In this document: positions 36,342-48,063 of the stretch, piece after piece
How positions within the stretch are numbered: position 1 is the stretch's first letter
Layout of the letters: each line of letters begins with the position of its first letter
Assembly: GCF_019649055.1 (NCBI RefSeq)
Contig: NW_026570357.1
Span: 186,001 to 250,000, forward strand
From: Paramacrobiotus metropolitanus
Lineage: Eukaryota > Tardigrada > Eutardigrada > Parachela > Macrobiotidae
DNA: 64,000 bases
Direction of reading: 5' to 3'
Notes under the pieces: generated by a model
Told to the model about the DNA's origin: nothing
What the model saw: the letters and a program-made list of their open reading frames with translations, nothing else
The model's database searches: none
Position numbers and translations under genes: made by a program

Positions 36342-37484
36342 ATCCGGCATTCTCGTTAACTCGGATGATGGGATATTTCACATATTTGCTTTTGTACTCA
36401 GTAACAATTTGTAGTAGTTTTTGGATAACAGGTTTAATTAGCGGCATTGGAAAACTGATTTTTATTCCAGTCGTATGTTGTACAATTCTCTTGAGTACTT
36501 GTACATTTGCTGCTGCTTTCGGTATTTACACCCCGTTCACGCCAAGTCCGACCTGCTGCGTTTTGATTTTTTTCTAAGTGTGTGCACTATTTATCCTGAA
36601 TCATTTTCTTGTTTTTGGTAGAACTTCTTCTTGCGCATCTTATGAGTATAAAAGCTTCAGTTTTTCTGCAACGATGCGCCGAGAAACGACGCCCGAAGCA
36701 AAAGCATCGATCGAGCTGAGCGTGGCACCCATCCCAAAAATTTTAATTTAATAAGAAATTAAGGAACGACTTCCGGCGCTTGAAGCTGAAGTCAGTTTGT
36801 GGCCAATCCGAAGGGTGCTTCATGGAAAAAAATCGTGATTGCCAAAAGCTGACCAAACCTTCAAAACGCGTTGGCGAACAAAACCTTCGATCGTCCCAAA
36901 CCAAGCGCTGATCGAAAGAAGTGATGGTGGCCAGTGAGATTGCTTTTGTATGAAATGTTGCGCGCTTCCATAGCAGACACTGGTACAAATGTTGAAGCCC
37001 AGAGCTTTGTGGATCGTATTTTGTCGGGCATAGTCAACGGAAACGTCTCACGGTTGTACGGTGACCTTTCGAAGGTTGTCGCTCACGAATTTGCCCACGC
37101 CCAAAGTTATACCTCTCCCCTAACCTTGGAGTGGCTTCGAATCACCGGTGTGAAGTGCGTCCCGAAGGGCCACTGTATAGCTAACTGAGCGCATTTAGTG
37201 CCGTTGGACTAAGGCATAAATGGGAATTTTAAATGAATTTCAAGTAGAGCGAAGACAACCACGGAGGAAATCAGGGCATGGCTGAGCGATGCTTTTTAAA
37301 AATTTAGTGCTTGATGTAATTACATGTACACTACGATAAACACTCGGATCCCCAAAGCTACAATAATCATCAGCACTGCAATCCAAAACGGTGATTTTAA
37401 AAAGTTTTCCTGGAAGTTCTGCCGCACGGAGGATTTCCCGGGTTTCTCAATGTCATCGTCTCGTGGTTTTTGTGCCCGGCTGCG
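36342..37484. repeat. Large inverted repeat, left arm
   Basis: This 1.14-kb arm is the reverse complement of 38607-39738 with only scattered differences, such as an 11-base indel near 36374 and a few substitutions. It starts 38 bases after the stop of AF gene 9. It contains the open frame 36934-37188 and the 3' part of a BTB-type gene remnant on the minus strand. Confidence 0.9.
36934..37188 (+). CDS. Hypothetical small ORF inside the inverted repeat (left copy)
   Basis: 84 codons (MRLLLYEMLRASIADTGTNV ... AHEFAHAQSYT ... KCVPKGHCIAN) are encoded identically in the right arm (39157-38903). It includes HEFAHAQ, which superficially recalls a metalloprotease HExxH helix but is HEFAH with no other support. 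No family is recognised. It could be an exon of a duplicated gene or chance; identity between arms reflects recent duplication, not selection. Confidence 0.25.
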   Translation: MRLLLYEMLRASIADTGTNVEAQSFVDRILSGIVNGNVSRLYGDLSKVVAHEFAHAQSYTSPLTLEWLRITGVKCVPKGHCIAN

Positions 37485-38606
37485 CGGTGGAGGACGGTTC
37501 GTGTATAGCGGAGGAAGGTTCGTATTAAGGAGATACTGAGCTTCCCTTCTCAGTCTATCCAGCTGCCGTTGCTCCGCGAAGGCGAGATACCTACAGTGGA
37601 ACCTCCTACTCTGAACACCCCCGAACGCTGAACACCTCTGAATCTTGAACAACTTTTTTCGTACCGGCGCTTCTCGTAATGTATAGCATTAGGGGGGACC
37701 TCTGAACCCTGAACACCTCTGAACTCTGAACCGTGAACACTCGGCTGTGTACCGCAGAATATTTTCTTATTGAATTAGACCTCCAGACATGAACAGAGCG
37801 GTTCACCAAAACATCCGAGAAGATCAAGCGTTCAAGGTGTTCACTTAGAGCATTCGTAACCACTCGTCTGCCGTTCAGTGTTTTTATTTCGTGATCAAAT
37901 TTCTAGTTTTTAAATGAACATCAAGGTAAGAAATGCGTCCCAGACAAGTTCACCGCTGCTCATTCTGATGAAAAAAATCTATTCTCGATAATTTTTCGGC
38001 CGACGAATATTAAAATTTTAATTTTTGAATTGTAAAATTGAATATTAAAATTTTAATTTTTTGAATTGTAATTCCCATGTTAAACTTTTATCTTGCCCAA
38101 CACGATACAAATCATAAATTAAGCTTTTTAACTAGCTATATATAAATTATACGAAGTCAGGGGCCCCCTTAAGAAAATCTCCGCCCCTGGGGGCAGTACC
38201 TCTGAACCATGAACACCTCTGAACCCTGAACAAGAAACTGCGTACCGAGGGTGTTCAAGGTCGGGAGGTTCCACTGTACCAGCATTCTGCCCGCTGAGCA
38301 GCATTTGTTCGCTGAAGGAGCGCAGATCCACCACATCATAGATTCATACTTATTCGCCATAATCAACACCTTCTCCGCATTGTTAGGATTGATCTTGGTC
38401 ATAACACATCCGTAGAGGTAGTCGAGCAAAACTGCAATTGCTTCCCCGTCGGTGTCCTCTACTTCACACAGCACCTGCTGCTTTTCTTTGAAATCGTGAG
38501 TTAACATGACAGCGAAGACCGGCCAATACGGCATCAGCAGAAAACGATGTACAGGGAAGTCTTTCCCGTCCTGGAGCGAATTATAAAGTCTGTAGAATCA
38601 TAATCA
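37320..38606 (-). pseudogene. BTB/POZ-domain gene remnant split by a transposable element
   Basis: On the minus strand the part 38606-38277 encodes a BTB/POZ core: DGKDFPVHRFLLMPYWPVF, then VLCEVEDTDGEAIAVLLDYLYG and NAEKVLIMANKYE; a frameshift near 38345 precedes VDLRSFSEQMLLSGQN. A 683-bp element (38276-37594) then interrupts the gene. The frame resumes at 37591 with RYLAFAEQRQLDRLRREAQ and ends at 37320 with a C-terminal hydrophobic segment (FWIAVLMIIVALGIRVF), a likely tail anchor. The true N-terminus is missing because the right arm of the inverted repeat begins at 38607. The product would have been a small BTB protein anchored by its tail. The gene is dead through truncation, insertion and frameshift. 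Confidence 0.75.
37594..38276. mobile_element. 683-bp nonautonomous Tc1/mariner (pogo-like) element, TA duplication
   Basis: The ends are CAGTGGAACCTCC and the complement GGAGGTTCCACTG, flanked by TA on both sides (37592-37593, 38277-38278). Both ends carry short repeats of the type CTCTGAACCCTGAACAC. TA duplication, the CAGT start and the GAACCTC motif suit pogo/Tigger-type elements. No transposase frame is present. It interrupts a BTB gene remnant. Confidence 0.85.
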
Positions 38607-39738
38607 CGCAGCCGGGCACAAAAACCACGAGACGATGACATTGAGAAACCCGGGAAATCCTCCGTGCGGCAGAACTTCCAGGAAAACTTTTTAAAATCAC
38701 CGTTTTGGATTGCAGTGCTGATGATTATTGTAGCTTTGGGGATCCGAGTGTTTATCGTAGTGTACATGTAATTACATCAAGCACTAAATTTTTAAAAAGC
38801 ATCGCTCAGCCATGCCCTGATTTCCTCCGTGGTTGTCTTCGCTCTACTTGAAATTCATTTAAAATTCCCATTTATGCCTTAGTCCAACGGCACTAAATGC
38901 GCTCAGTTAGCTATACAGTGGCCCTTCGGGACGCACTTCACACCGGTGATTCGAAGCCACTCCAAGGTTAGGGGAGAGGTATAACTTTGGGCGTGGGCAA
39001 ATTCGTGAGCGACAACCTTCGAAAGGTCACCGTACAACCGTGAGACGTTTCCGTTGACTATGCCCGACAAAATACGATCCACAAAGCTCTGGGCTTCAAC
39101 ATTTGTACCAGTGTCTGCTATGGAAGCGCGCAACATTTCATACAAAAGCAATCTCACTGGCCACCATCACTTCTTTCGATCAGCGCTTGGTTTGGGACGA
39201 TCGAAGGTTTTGTTCGCCAACGCGTTTTGAAGGTTTGGTCAGCTTTTGGCAATCACGATTTTTTCCATGAAGCACCCTTCGGATTGGCTACAAACTGACT
39301 TCAGCTTCAAGCGCCGGAAGTCGTTCCTTAATTTCTTATTAAATTAAAATTTTTGGGATGGGTGCCACGCTCAGCTCGATCGATGCTTTGCTTCGGGCGT
39401 CGTTTCTCGGCGCATCGTTGCAGAAAAACTGAAGCTTTTATACTCATAAGATGCGCAAGAAGAAGTTCTACCAAAAACAAGAAAATGATTCAGGATAAAT
39501 AGTGCACACACTTAGAAAAAAATCAAAACGCAGCAGGTCGGACTTGGCGTGAACGGGGTGTAAATACCGAAAGCAGCAGCAAATGTACAAGTACTCAAGA
39601 GAATTGTACAACATACGACTGGAATAAAAATCAGTTTTCCAATGCCGCTAATTAAACCTGTTATGCAGAAACTACTACAAATTGTTACTGAGTACAAAAG
39701 CAAATACCCCATTGTCCGAGTTAACGAGAATGCCGGAT
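38607..39738. repeat. Large inverted repeat, right arm
   Basis: It is the reverse complement of the left arm (36342-37484). Its outer end lies inside the reading frame of exon 3 of AF gene 10, so the last codons of that gene are made of repeat sequence. The spacer between arms is about 1.12 kb. Confidence 0.9.
38903..39157 (-). CDS. Hypothetical small ORF inside the inverted repeat (right copy)
   Basis: Same 84-codon frame as 36934-37188, in opposite orientation. No function is assigned. Confidence 0.25.
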   Translation of the reverse strand: MRLLLYEMLRASIADTGTNVEAQSFVDRILSGIVNGNVSRLYGDLSKVVAHEFAHAQSYTSPLTLEWLRITGVKCVPKGHCIAN

Positions 39739-42184
39739 AAAGCAGAGTCTGCTTTGCGATTACGTGGGAGCGGCGGCTCCTTTTCCAAGAGGCAGAATAA
39801 AGCCGCGGCGGCCAGTGGTGTCAGTTTGTTCACATCCAAATCCTCCATGTCTGAGGCTGTCCATCGACGAGAGCCGTTCTGGCTCGATGGACGGGGATCG
39901 GCGTTCTGGTAATCGTAAAGAGCCTGCAATCACAGCAGTCACTGTGCAATTGCAAACAGTGGAAACCGGTCAGTAGGTTCACGGAAAATTTCTTAATAAA
40001 TCGACAAGTGCAACAGGAAAACAGCCAATGAGCATGAACCGCCCGCACTGCGTATGGACAGAGCGTCTGTTGGTGCGGAAGGCGTTAAAACATAGCATCA
40101 GCTTTTATAAGGTCGTACATTTTACACCAGCGACTAGTCCAAAACGGTAGTTGCCGGCCGTATATTATACGGCCGGCAATTCGTTATCGTAAACCTAAGT
40201 CGAACAGACAGGATATCGATCCATCGCTAATTCGAGCTCGAGTTTTGCTGAACCATCTCACATTCTTAGGGTTTCTTAGATTTTGTAGTTTTCTTAGGGT
40301 TTTTTAAGCCATATTTTCGCCGCAGTCGACAAGATGTGTGTTGTAGTGTCGGTAAATCGTTAAAAAACACGCGGACATAAATTTTCTTACCAATTCCAGC
40401 TTTTCAAATAAACCATGCTCAACGCATTGCCTAATCCATTCCGACAAGATACTCCGATCGACCGGTTCGTCCAACACAATATGCTGCTCAAAGAGATCCC
40501 ACAAATGCCATTCCAACTGCTCCGGTGGTTGACAGCAGTGCGAATGCCGCGACACGACGGCAGTCAGAAGCGGTTCTTCGATCCGGCACTTCGACCACAC
40601 CGCGCGATCCGCCATGCCACAGATTCGCATGATACTGCCGTGACAGTACAAGGTTTTCTCCAGATGAAAACTCGAGTGGGGCCAGACACACTGATACAAC
40701 ACCAGCGTCGGGATACGGCCGACCGTGCAGCGAATCACAACCCCGGGGTGCTCACTGTCGCCTAGATTCATGTGCATAAGAACGATCATCTTCGTGTGCC
40801 GGTTAACGCAGTGCAACAGACCAGCCAGCCTCCAAAACAGGGGATTTGTCCAGGACAATGGATAGTTGTCGGTGCGACAGGAGACGCGCACATCCGGGAA
40901 GTAGGCTTCGGTGGTGAGAAGGCGGTTCCACAGGGCACAGACACGCCGGCAACGAGTGCGGTCGATGGAGTTCAGCGACTGGAAGATTTCCACCAGCAGC
41001 TCACTAGGCCAAGGCCGTTTCACTCTGGAATTGGTGCTGACTACGCTCGGTTGCATGCCCAGCTGTCTGGATGGCTTCTTCCCGTTCAGTCCCTTCTCCG
41101 CCTCCCTGTACACGGCCTCCTGCAAATCAGCGGCCAGTTCCTATTTGGCAGGGCCTCGTCGGCAAACATTACAGCAGTCGTACTCAGTCGTGCAACATAT
41201 GATGGTGTTATGATTACTGCTCGTAGTACTATTATTGAGTGCCCTGAACGTGCTCTTCTGTGATCATGACTGACGTTAAGGATTTGGATGTTTATTCAAT
41301 GTTTAATATTTATTCGTTTTATTTAGCTTATACCTACACAAACGCGTAGATACAAGCCAAATTGCTATGTAACTACGAAGTACAGCAGCTAAACTTCATT
41401 TCGTGGAGCTTGCTTGCCAGACAACTGCAAAAATCTTTTTGATTAATTTTGAAATAAATTATTTATCATTTTAATTTTTCAAGGTAATTTTTCAAAGTAT
41501 TTTCCAAGGTTACGCGCTCTAGGGATTCATCCCCTGTAGACAGTTTAAGGCGTAACGCCAAACATAAACCACGTACCACTTCCTCCGGTTGGAGCGGAGG
41601 GCCCGCGAGCGCTGCACGTACAGCAGCGTCCACTTACGTACTCTCGCACACCAGACGTCGCGCAGTCGCGGCAAATACAACCCACAAGCTTTTTTCAGCC
41701 GCATACGCGACATGCCGGACCACACGGCTGGCAGTTCGCACTCCCGCATCACGAATTCCTTGGGCCACACCTGGGCAAGTTGGTCGTCCGAGGGCGGTCG
41801 ACGCACTTGTTGGCGGGGAAGCAGTTCCTTGATGGTACCGTGTGGCATCTCCGCTTCCACGATGTACGCATTGACGCGGGAGCTAAGGTCTCCGCCGGGA
41901 ACCATGGCACCCCGGAACCACCTCCACGGACCCTCGGGATCCGCGCGCAGAAGGACCTGGACATCACGGTCCCGACGTGCATCTAAATCATACGGTGGCT
42001 TGATCATGTGGAAGGCGCGTCCGTATTCGATGAACTGGACGCGCTGGATGCGACATTCGAAATCCACGACCAAGCCCGTCTTCGCCGCGTTGATCACTCG
42101 GCCGTGCTGCAGAACACCGTCGACGAGGACGTCCACGGAGTTCCAGGCGTACACAGCACCATCCTCGTGGCCGTAAATATGCAT
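39675..42184 (-). pseudogene. AF family gene 10, frameshift at end of exon 1 and replaced C-terminus
   Basis: Exon 1 is 42184-41577 (MHIYGHEDGAVYAWNSVDVL, LVVDFECRIQRVQFIEYG, WRWFRGAMVPG, TIKELLPRQQVRRPPSD). Its best donor, GTACGT, gives 608 bases, one less than a phase-0 exon, because a base is missing near 41605 where relatives read PLQPEEL. Exon 2 is 41119-40391 (243 codons; EAVYREAEKGLNGKK, F-box WPSELLVEIFQSLNSIDR, then VCALWN, LWDLFEQHIVLDEPVD) with a GTAAGA donor. Exon 3 is 39923-39675 (ALYDYQNADPRPSS, VNKLTPLAAAALF). It lacks the usual stop and reads about 30 codons into the right arm of the inverted repeat. The upstream open frame to 42259 is probably untranslated. It may still be expressed if the exon 1 lesion is a sequencing error. 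Confidence 0.75.
40151..40179. repeat. 29-nt perfect palindrome
   Basis: TTGCCGGCCGTATA, a single central T, then the exact complement. It lies in intron 2 of AF gene 10 and has the same 14+1+14 design as the palindrome at 34794. Confidence 0.9.
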
Positions 42185-43747
42185 GGCTTCGCGTTGGTCC
42201 TGGTTTTCGATACCGTCGGACTCGGTCTGAGATGGTGGTTCGCGTGAGCTAAACCACATCCGAAGAAAAACTCATATGTTTCTGATGCTGAATACACAAC
42301 GTTCAAAACTTCAAGCACAGAACGCGATAGTGGGAGAAATCTGTAAACGCCTCGTCTATTTTATTTCAACATGTACGCTGTTCGATATCCAGAAGATCGG
42401 AAATTCAGATTTACATCAATTTATTTCATATTCCGCGTGATAAATCGTAACCAAGTGTAGCAGTTTTTCCTAACAATATGTACCGATCAACGTAGACAGC
42501 CCTCGCTGCGGGCGGTATATACCGCCCGCATCGGTACATATGTCATTTATGCCCCGTCTGAGACGTTTTTTGTTGGTACTTGGTAGTGGGTACTAACTTG
42601 TAAATGTAAATTGACGTAAATAGTGTTTTTATTGGCTCATGTACTGTATTTTACCGATTCTCGTGTTCACGGGAGTTCGAAGTTCGCCGGCAAGGTAGCT
42701 CACCTAGCCGAAAACGCGACGCACCGGAAGAACTACACCTCGTAGAAATATCGATACTTCTTTTATCCTTTAATGGTTGAAAAAGTTTGATGCTTTCGGC
42801 CCGGCTTATGCGAACTTTTGCATTTTATGGACCGAAAAATTCATGCATTCACTGGTTCTTCAAAGGGCGTTCTACTGCTACTACTTTCAGTTTGGCTGTG
42901 ATTAAGGAAAGCGCTACGGCTGCGTTAAGTACGTTACCTTGTAACTCACGGGAGGATAGAGATTTTGTTTGTTTCTGCAATGGATACGTTTTGATTGTGA
43001 AATAGTGTGCCCGCGTCTGTATTTTGTCTATTAAAAATTTGGTATCTTACTCTGGGCTTAGAAGGTACGCTCGTTAGAAGCGATGCGCTCTCCGTGGCCT
43101 TATTGTAACTACAGAATCACACACCGGACACCGATAGCGGTAGCCGCAGGAATGTTCAGTTTTTACTCAGGAATCGTATGAGTCAGCCGCTTCGGTAGAG
43201 GATGACTTCGGTTTTGGATTGTATCGTTCCCATTTAGCAAGAAGGCTAGTAAAATTTTAGATCCCAAAATCTGGCCGTCAAATGTTTTTATACGGGACTG
43301 GGTTTATTGATCCATCTGCGTTATCGTTTCCCTTGTCCTGAAACATGCTGTCGACTATATCTTGAATGTATCCCAGCCATCAAAAATGAGCGCCATTTTG
43401 GTAACCACCAATACCATTATGTAGTGGCAACCAAATGGACATCCATCCGTGTTCTGTTTGAATCCTCGTTCTGTCTCTTCCAGTCTTAGCTTCAGCTTTT
43501 AAAATAATGAGTTGAAGTTGCTGTTTTACGCTAACATTATGCCGACTAACATTCGTCGAACGTCACAAGGGCGACGACTAAGAAAATTAAGAAACACAAC
43601 AATTCAGGATGATAATCTAAGGAATCTGAGAAATATTCCGGGCATCCACATCGGGCTTACGAAAGTCATTGGTTTCATAGACTTCTTGCCCTATCTGCAC
43701 AGTGAAATCCAGTTTAACGACTCGCCTTAATCATCATCATCTCGAGA
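42185..43747. other. Intergenic between AF genes 10 and 11
   Basis: No gene is supported. It contains a 24-nt perfect palindrome (42507-42530). Short open frames at 42787-43005, 43307-43489 and 43512-43730 lack features. Confidence 0.45.
42507..42530. repeat. 24-nt perfect palindrome
   Basis: Half-site TGCGGGCGGTAT followed directly by its complement. Outside it, GTACCGAT (42480s) and ATCGGTAC (42530s) are also inverted, giving a larger imperfect hairpin. Confidence 0.9.
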
Positions 43748-45263
43748 CTATAGTAACGCCGCCTTGAAGTCGCCAATCCATTTCAAAACGGAAGGCCGCT
43801 TATCCGGGTCCCTGAGAGTCATACTGTTTTCAACAAGATCCCACAGCTGCATCTCCAAACCTCGCCTTGATGGGAACTGCCAGCAGTGAAGCTGCGGTAC
43901 CAGAGCCTTTAGACCGTCATCCTCGATGCGGCACTGTTGCAACACAATTCGGTCGCACGGCGCAAACTCGTCGGGTAGGCTAGCCAGCCGGCTTATGATA
44001 CCATTGACACGTTGATGCCACAGACGAAAATCGCAGTCGCGAAGCACCAGCAGCGATACGCGGTAAATATTCTCGCTCTCAGTACTCATTGCGGCTAATT
44101 GTCGACATCCGGCCATACTCAGACTTGTGATAACCACCACTTTGGTGTAACGGCTGCGACATTTCAGCCATCCGCAAACCACCCAGAACGAACCTTTGAC
44201 GGAGCAGTACCTGTCAGTGATGTCACCGTCATAGAATCCATCGCGACCGGTCAGGCGCAAGTCGGGGAAATTGGCTTCCGTGGTGAGGAGACTGTTTCAT
44301 ACGGGATGAACACGCCGACTGCGGGTGCGCTCGATGGAGTCCAGCGATTGGAAGATCCCCAGCAACAGCTCCGCTGGCAACGGTAGGCTGCTGGAATGCG
44401 TGACGTCAAAGGTCGGCTTGTTGTTGAGCGGACTAAGCGGTTCGCGGCAGCCTGTCCAGGAATACGTCGGTGGAGCCCAGCCTCTTTTCATCCTGCTCGT
44501 CGCCGTGTCGTATGCTGAGTGCTGCAGCGACACGCGAGACTGTCAATGTTATTGCTATCGGACGTTTTGTTTGTGCTCATTTAGTAGCTTTGCGTTGCCA
44601 GTTAAAATATTCTATCTATGCATTTTCACATCAAATAAATAATATTTACTATGTGCTCCGCTGTTAAGGGAATCCCGTGGTTAGGTTGCAAGTAAAAAAA
44701 CGTTTGCGGGAGCACGGATGTACACAGCGAAGAGTACTCCTGGCACAGCACGCGCTGGAACGTCTTCCCGATGGTCCAGTGGGCGGCCGACACCGGACAA
44801 CATCGGATCATAAAATCACCTGCTTTCACTCGCACGAAGTGAACATTCTTCTCCGTGTAGGGTCGGGATATTTGCTGCCCTGGAACCAGCTCCCTGACCG
44901 TTATGTGTGGGCGCTGCACTTCCACGAGTGCCGCTTCCGGAAAGTTGCCGTTACCCAGCAGGGAGACGGTCGTGCCCACATACCATGTCCATGCCTTATC
45001 GAGCTGCCGACGTAGCAAAACGAACACCGGCGCTCCAGCCTCATAGAGTGCGGTAAACCTGCCATCGCTCCGCTGGAAAACGTGCTCGTACATCTCCTGA
45101 AAAATGTGCTCGTACACGACGAACTGCAAACGTTGTCCGGGACAGTCGAAGTCAATAATCAGACCCCCCTCCGCCACGTTGATGACGCTCCCATGCTGTA
45201 GTCGGCCGTCAACGCGAACCATTACGGCGTGCCACGCCGATACTCTGCCTCCGTAACAAGCAT
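43748..45263 (-). pseudogene. AF family gene 11, damaged start and nonsense in the F-box
   Basis: An ATG at 45263 opens ATG-CTT-GT.. like the MLVYG start of relatives, but one base is missing within the next codon, so AWHAVMVRVDGRLQHG is out of frame; translation could restart at the ATG at 45222. Exon 1 (to 44650) has LIIDFDCPGQRLQFVVY, WTWYVGTTVSLLG and TVRELVPGQQISRPYTE. The donor is GTAAAT. Exon 2 (44521-43748) follows CTGCAG and has the F-box LPAELLLGIFQSLDSIERTR; a TGA at 44299-44297 replaces the tryptophan of CALWN. The rest is open (LLTTEANFPDLRLTGRDGF, MQLWDLVENSMTLRDPDKR) and ends in exon 2 with its own stop; no exon 3 was found. It is a divergent member, closest to genes 1, 12 and 14. 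Confidence 0.75.
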
Positions 45264-46118
45264 GAACCTGCCGTTACCGCTCACGGCTTACATGTAATAG
45301 ATGAACAGTCAGGTGGGAGAATTGTTATTAGAGACGGATGTTTTCTGTTCGCAATAAATCGACCCAACAACTTATCCGTTAGTAGTCCGTTTTCAGAAGG
45401 GCAGTAGCAACACTTATCCACTTCTGGCAAGAAAATTATATTATGGTTGCGCACTGCGTGATCGAATACTATCCCCAACGGTCAACGAGAGCCCTCACTC
45501 AAAGGCATAGATCATATGTGGCGAAGTGCGCGAGCAGGTGTGTTTGGCCCAGCATGCACCTACTGTAATATGCCGTCGCGCGAGAAGATAGCACTTCTAG
45601 ACGGAAATTGCATTAGTAGGAGGTGCACTCAACACACGGCAACTTCACGGCAGCCCTGCCGGAGGCTAACAACGTATCAGCAGTCAGCAGACCATGTCGT
45701 GGTAAAAATAATGTCAGTTTTTTTGAAGTACCTGCGCTCTTCATTATCGCTGTGAGCGCTAGGTTCATACACATGCACAATACGTGATCGTTATTATTAC
45801 ACATGTAGTGTACAGTGTGCGACAAAAACTAAGTGCAGTACCGGCGTACTGCATTTAATTAAATGCACATGTACCGGCGTTAGCTGCGCTATTTCTAAAA
45901 CACTCACGATAAGTTGCCACAGTTTCGGACTGGTACTTACGGTATAGCGCTTCTTCGAGACAGCCGAAGCACAATAAGTCGCACGTACGTATGTAAACTA
46001 TAAACGTGAAAATTACTGTAATGTCAAAAAAGAGATCGCAGACAGCTAGTTTACAGTATAACACTGTAAACTGCCGCATGGTGCCATAGCTGCCGCATGG
46101 TACCATCAGCGAGTACAC
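45264..46118. other. Intergenic between AF genes 11 and 12
   Basis: No gene is seen. It contains an 18-nt palindrome TGCATTTAATTAAATGCA (45850-45867) and a 10-base-arm hairpin with AGTTTACAGT (46048-46072). Confidence 0.5.
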
Positions 46119-46885
46119 TCATTCTTGCAGGAAAATAATGGAGGGCCAAATTTCAGGTAGAAGAATTTTACAGCGTGGTTTGCTTGACATGTTATTAGCC
46201 CCAAGCAGTCGTCTTTGAAAGCGGGTATGAGTTGACTGTGTTTCACTGGTTCCGGCTGGTAATGAGTACGGATTAATGGTCCGACACTGCAGGTAGAGCA
46301 CTGTTTGACGGGACGAGACGGTGCACAACGCCTGATATTCTTCGCGTCGGTGCGTCCTCTCGAGCAAGCGGAAGGCGCGTGATCAATTTATCGCGCATAA
46401 TTCCGCTGCTGGGCTCTTGTTCGACAACTTGTTGCCACAGGCCCGCAGTGCACCACAAAGTCATCCTTCTTCACGCTCTGTAGCGCGGGATCCAAATTTC
46501 TCGTTGCTGGCCGTACCTGCGACCAGGGTACCAACTCTCTGATGGTACCATTCGGCACCTGCACTTCCACGAAGAAAGCTGGGTACAAAGATTTTTCGTC
46601 CTCCACAAAAGTAATCGTGCCGCTGTACCATCTCCATGCACCGTCCGGCTGTCGACGCAACAATACGTTCACTGGCGTACCGAGGGAAGGTCGCCAGGAT
46701 TAGTCGGCGCTCCATTGAAAGATGCACCCGTACGCGACTAACTGCGAGCGTTGTGCCCGGCACCTGAAAAGGCTGAAATCAATCGTCAGGCCGCCGTCCA
46801 CCAAGTTGATCACGTTGCCGTGCTGCATTTGGCCGTCGACACGAACGTACACAGCATTCCATGCCTCGTCTCCGTAGATGAGCAT
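46119..46885 (-). pseudogene. AF family gene 12, solitary exon 1 remnant
   Basis: ATG at 46885 gives MLIYGDEAWNAVYVRVDGQM, then LTIDFSLFRCRAQRSQLVAY. A TAA at 46702-46700 interrupts the frame, which continues as MNVLLRRQPDGAWRWYSG and TIRELVPWSQVRPATRN to a stop at 46388; the end of the module (EEYQALCTVSSRQTVLYLQC) is in another frame from 46367. No F-box exon follows before gene 11. It is dead. Confidence 0.8.
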
Positions 46886-48063
46886 TGCGCCTTACCGGGT
46901 TATGCCAGTAAAAGATGGACATTAACACGCAGTACCAGTAAATCGGATAGTGTGGCCACCTATTCTGCCGCAGTCAGAGATAGATTTCGCTCGTTCCATT
47001 ACTCGCATTGATCTTTTCAAAGTACTTTGAAGAACAACCTGCAGAAGTAGTTTTAAGGTCTGTACGAGTAGCAAAGAAGAGCAAACATTAAGTATAAACC
47101 TAATACCTGTCATCCTCGACGGGTAATCCATCTTACGAGAGTGGTTGCTCACAGGAATGGATCGAATATTTGGGCAAGCACCAAGTCAGCTGATGTGCAT
47201 TATGGCCTGACTTGAAAGTATTGTAGAAATAATAATATATATAATTAGCTGGAGATTGTACTGCGCTTGACGCCGCCGCTTGAAGATGTGAGTTTTTTCA
47301 GTGAATCTCTAGAAAAAAGGCAAGCACTACGCTCACGTACTGCACACATGCGCAATACGTGAGCGCAGTTATTACACGCCATGTACAATACGTGATCAGC
47401 GATCGCAGTTATTTTACACATTTACACTGCGAATAAATAATTACCGGAATTAGATCTTAATATTGTTATCACGCTATTGAAATAAAGATACACCATTTGA
47501 AAAAATTACCGGAACAGGAATGAGCAGTTATCGGCGTCAGCTGTGCTATTTCTACAACACCCAAAACGGCAGATACTATGCACTGCAGCAGAGAACAAAA
47601 CAAATCTTTAAAAGGCGGCTGCCTAGTAGGCATATCGTTTTACAGAAGAAATACTTCTGTGCAAAATGCAGTTGTCAAAGAATTTTTCGCGTTAGAGAGC
47701 CACACTGAGTGCTGTCAATGGGAATCTGAGAACAAAAATTATTCGGCAATAGCTAGGACACATATGAAGTACGAGTAATACCGACAATTTTCCTGCGCAG
47801 GATGATCGCATCGACGTCATTTATTGCAAGAAAGAAGTTTTAAACATTATAAAAACGTCAAGCATTTAATAAGAAAGTTTTGAACATTCAAACCGTTAGT
47901 ACCATTGCAATTTTTAAAAGAATGAAGAGCTCCAGCACTGGCAAGTCTGCAAATATGATTTCCATAGCGGTTAATAAGTGTGCAGATCGGTTAGCGCACG
48001 AAGCCGATAAATGCAACTATTCGTAGTTAGCTGGAATACTGATAAAAGTGAGAATCGAACACT
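46886..48063. other. Intergenic, no gene recognised
   Basis: Short overlapping frames at 47520-47778 lack features. Repeated ACGTGAGCGCAGTTATTACAC-like units occur at 47330-47420 and resemble 45775-45800. Confidence 0.4.

Noticed and set aside
36934-37188. Zinc metalloprotease from HEFAH
   Set aside because: A single HExxH-like word without surrounding family features, in an 84-codon frame.
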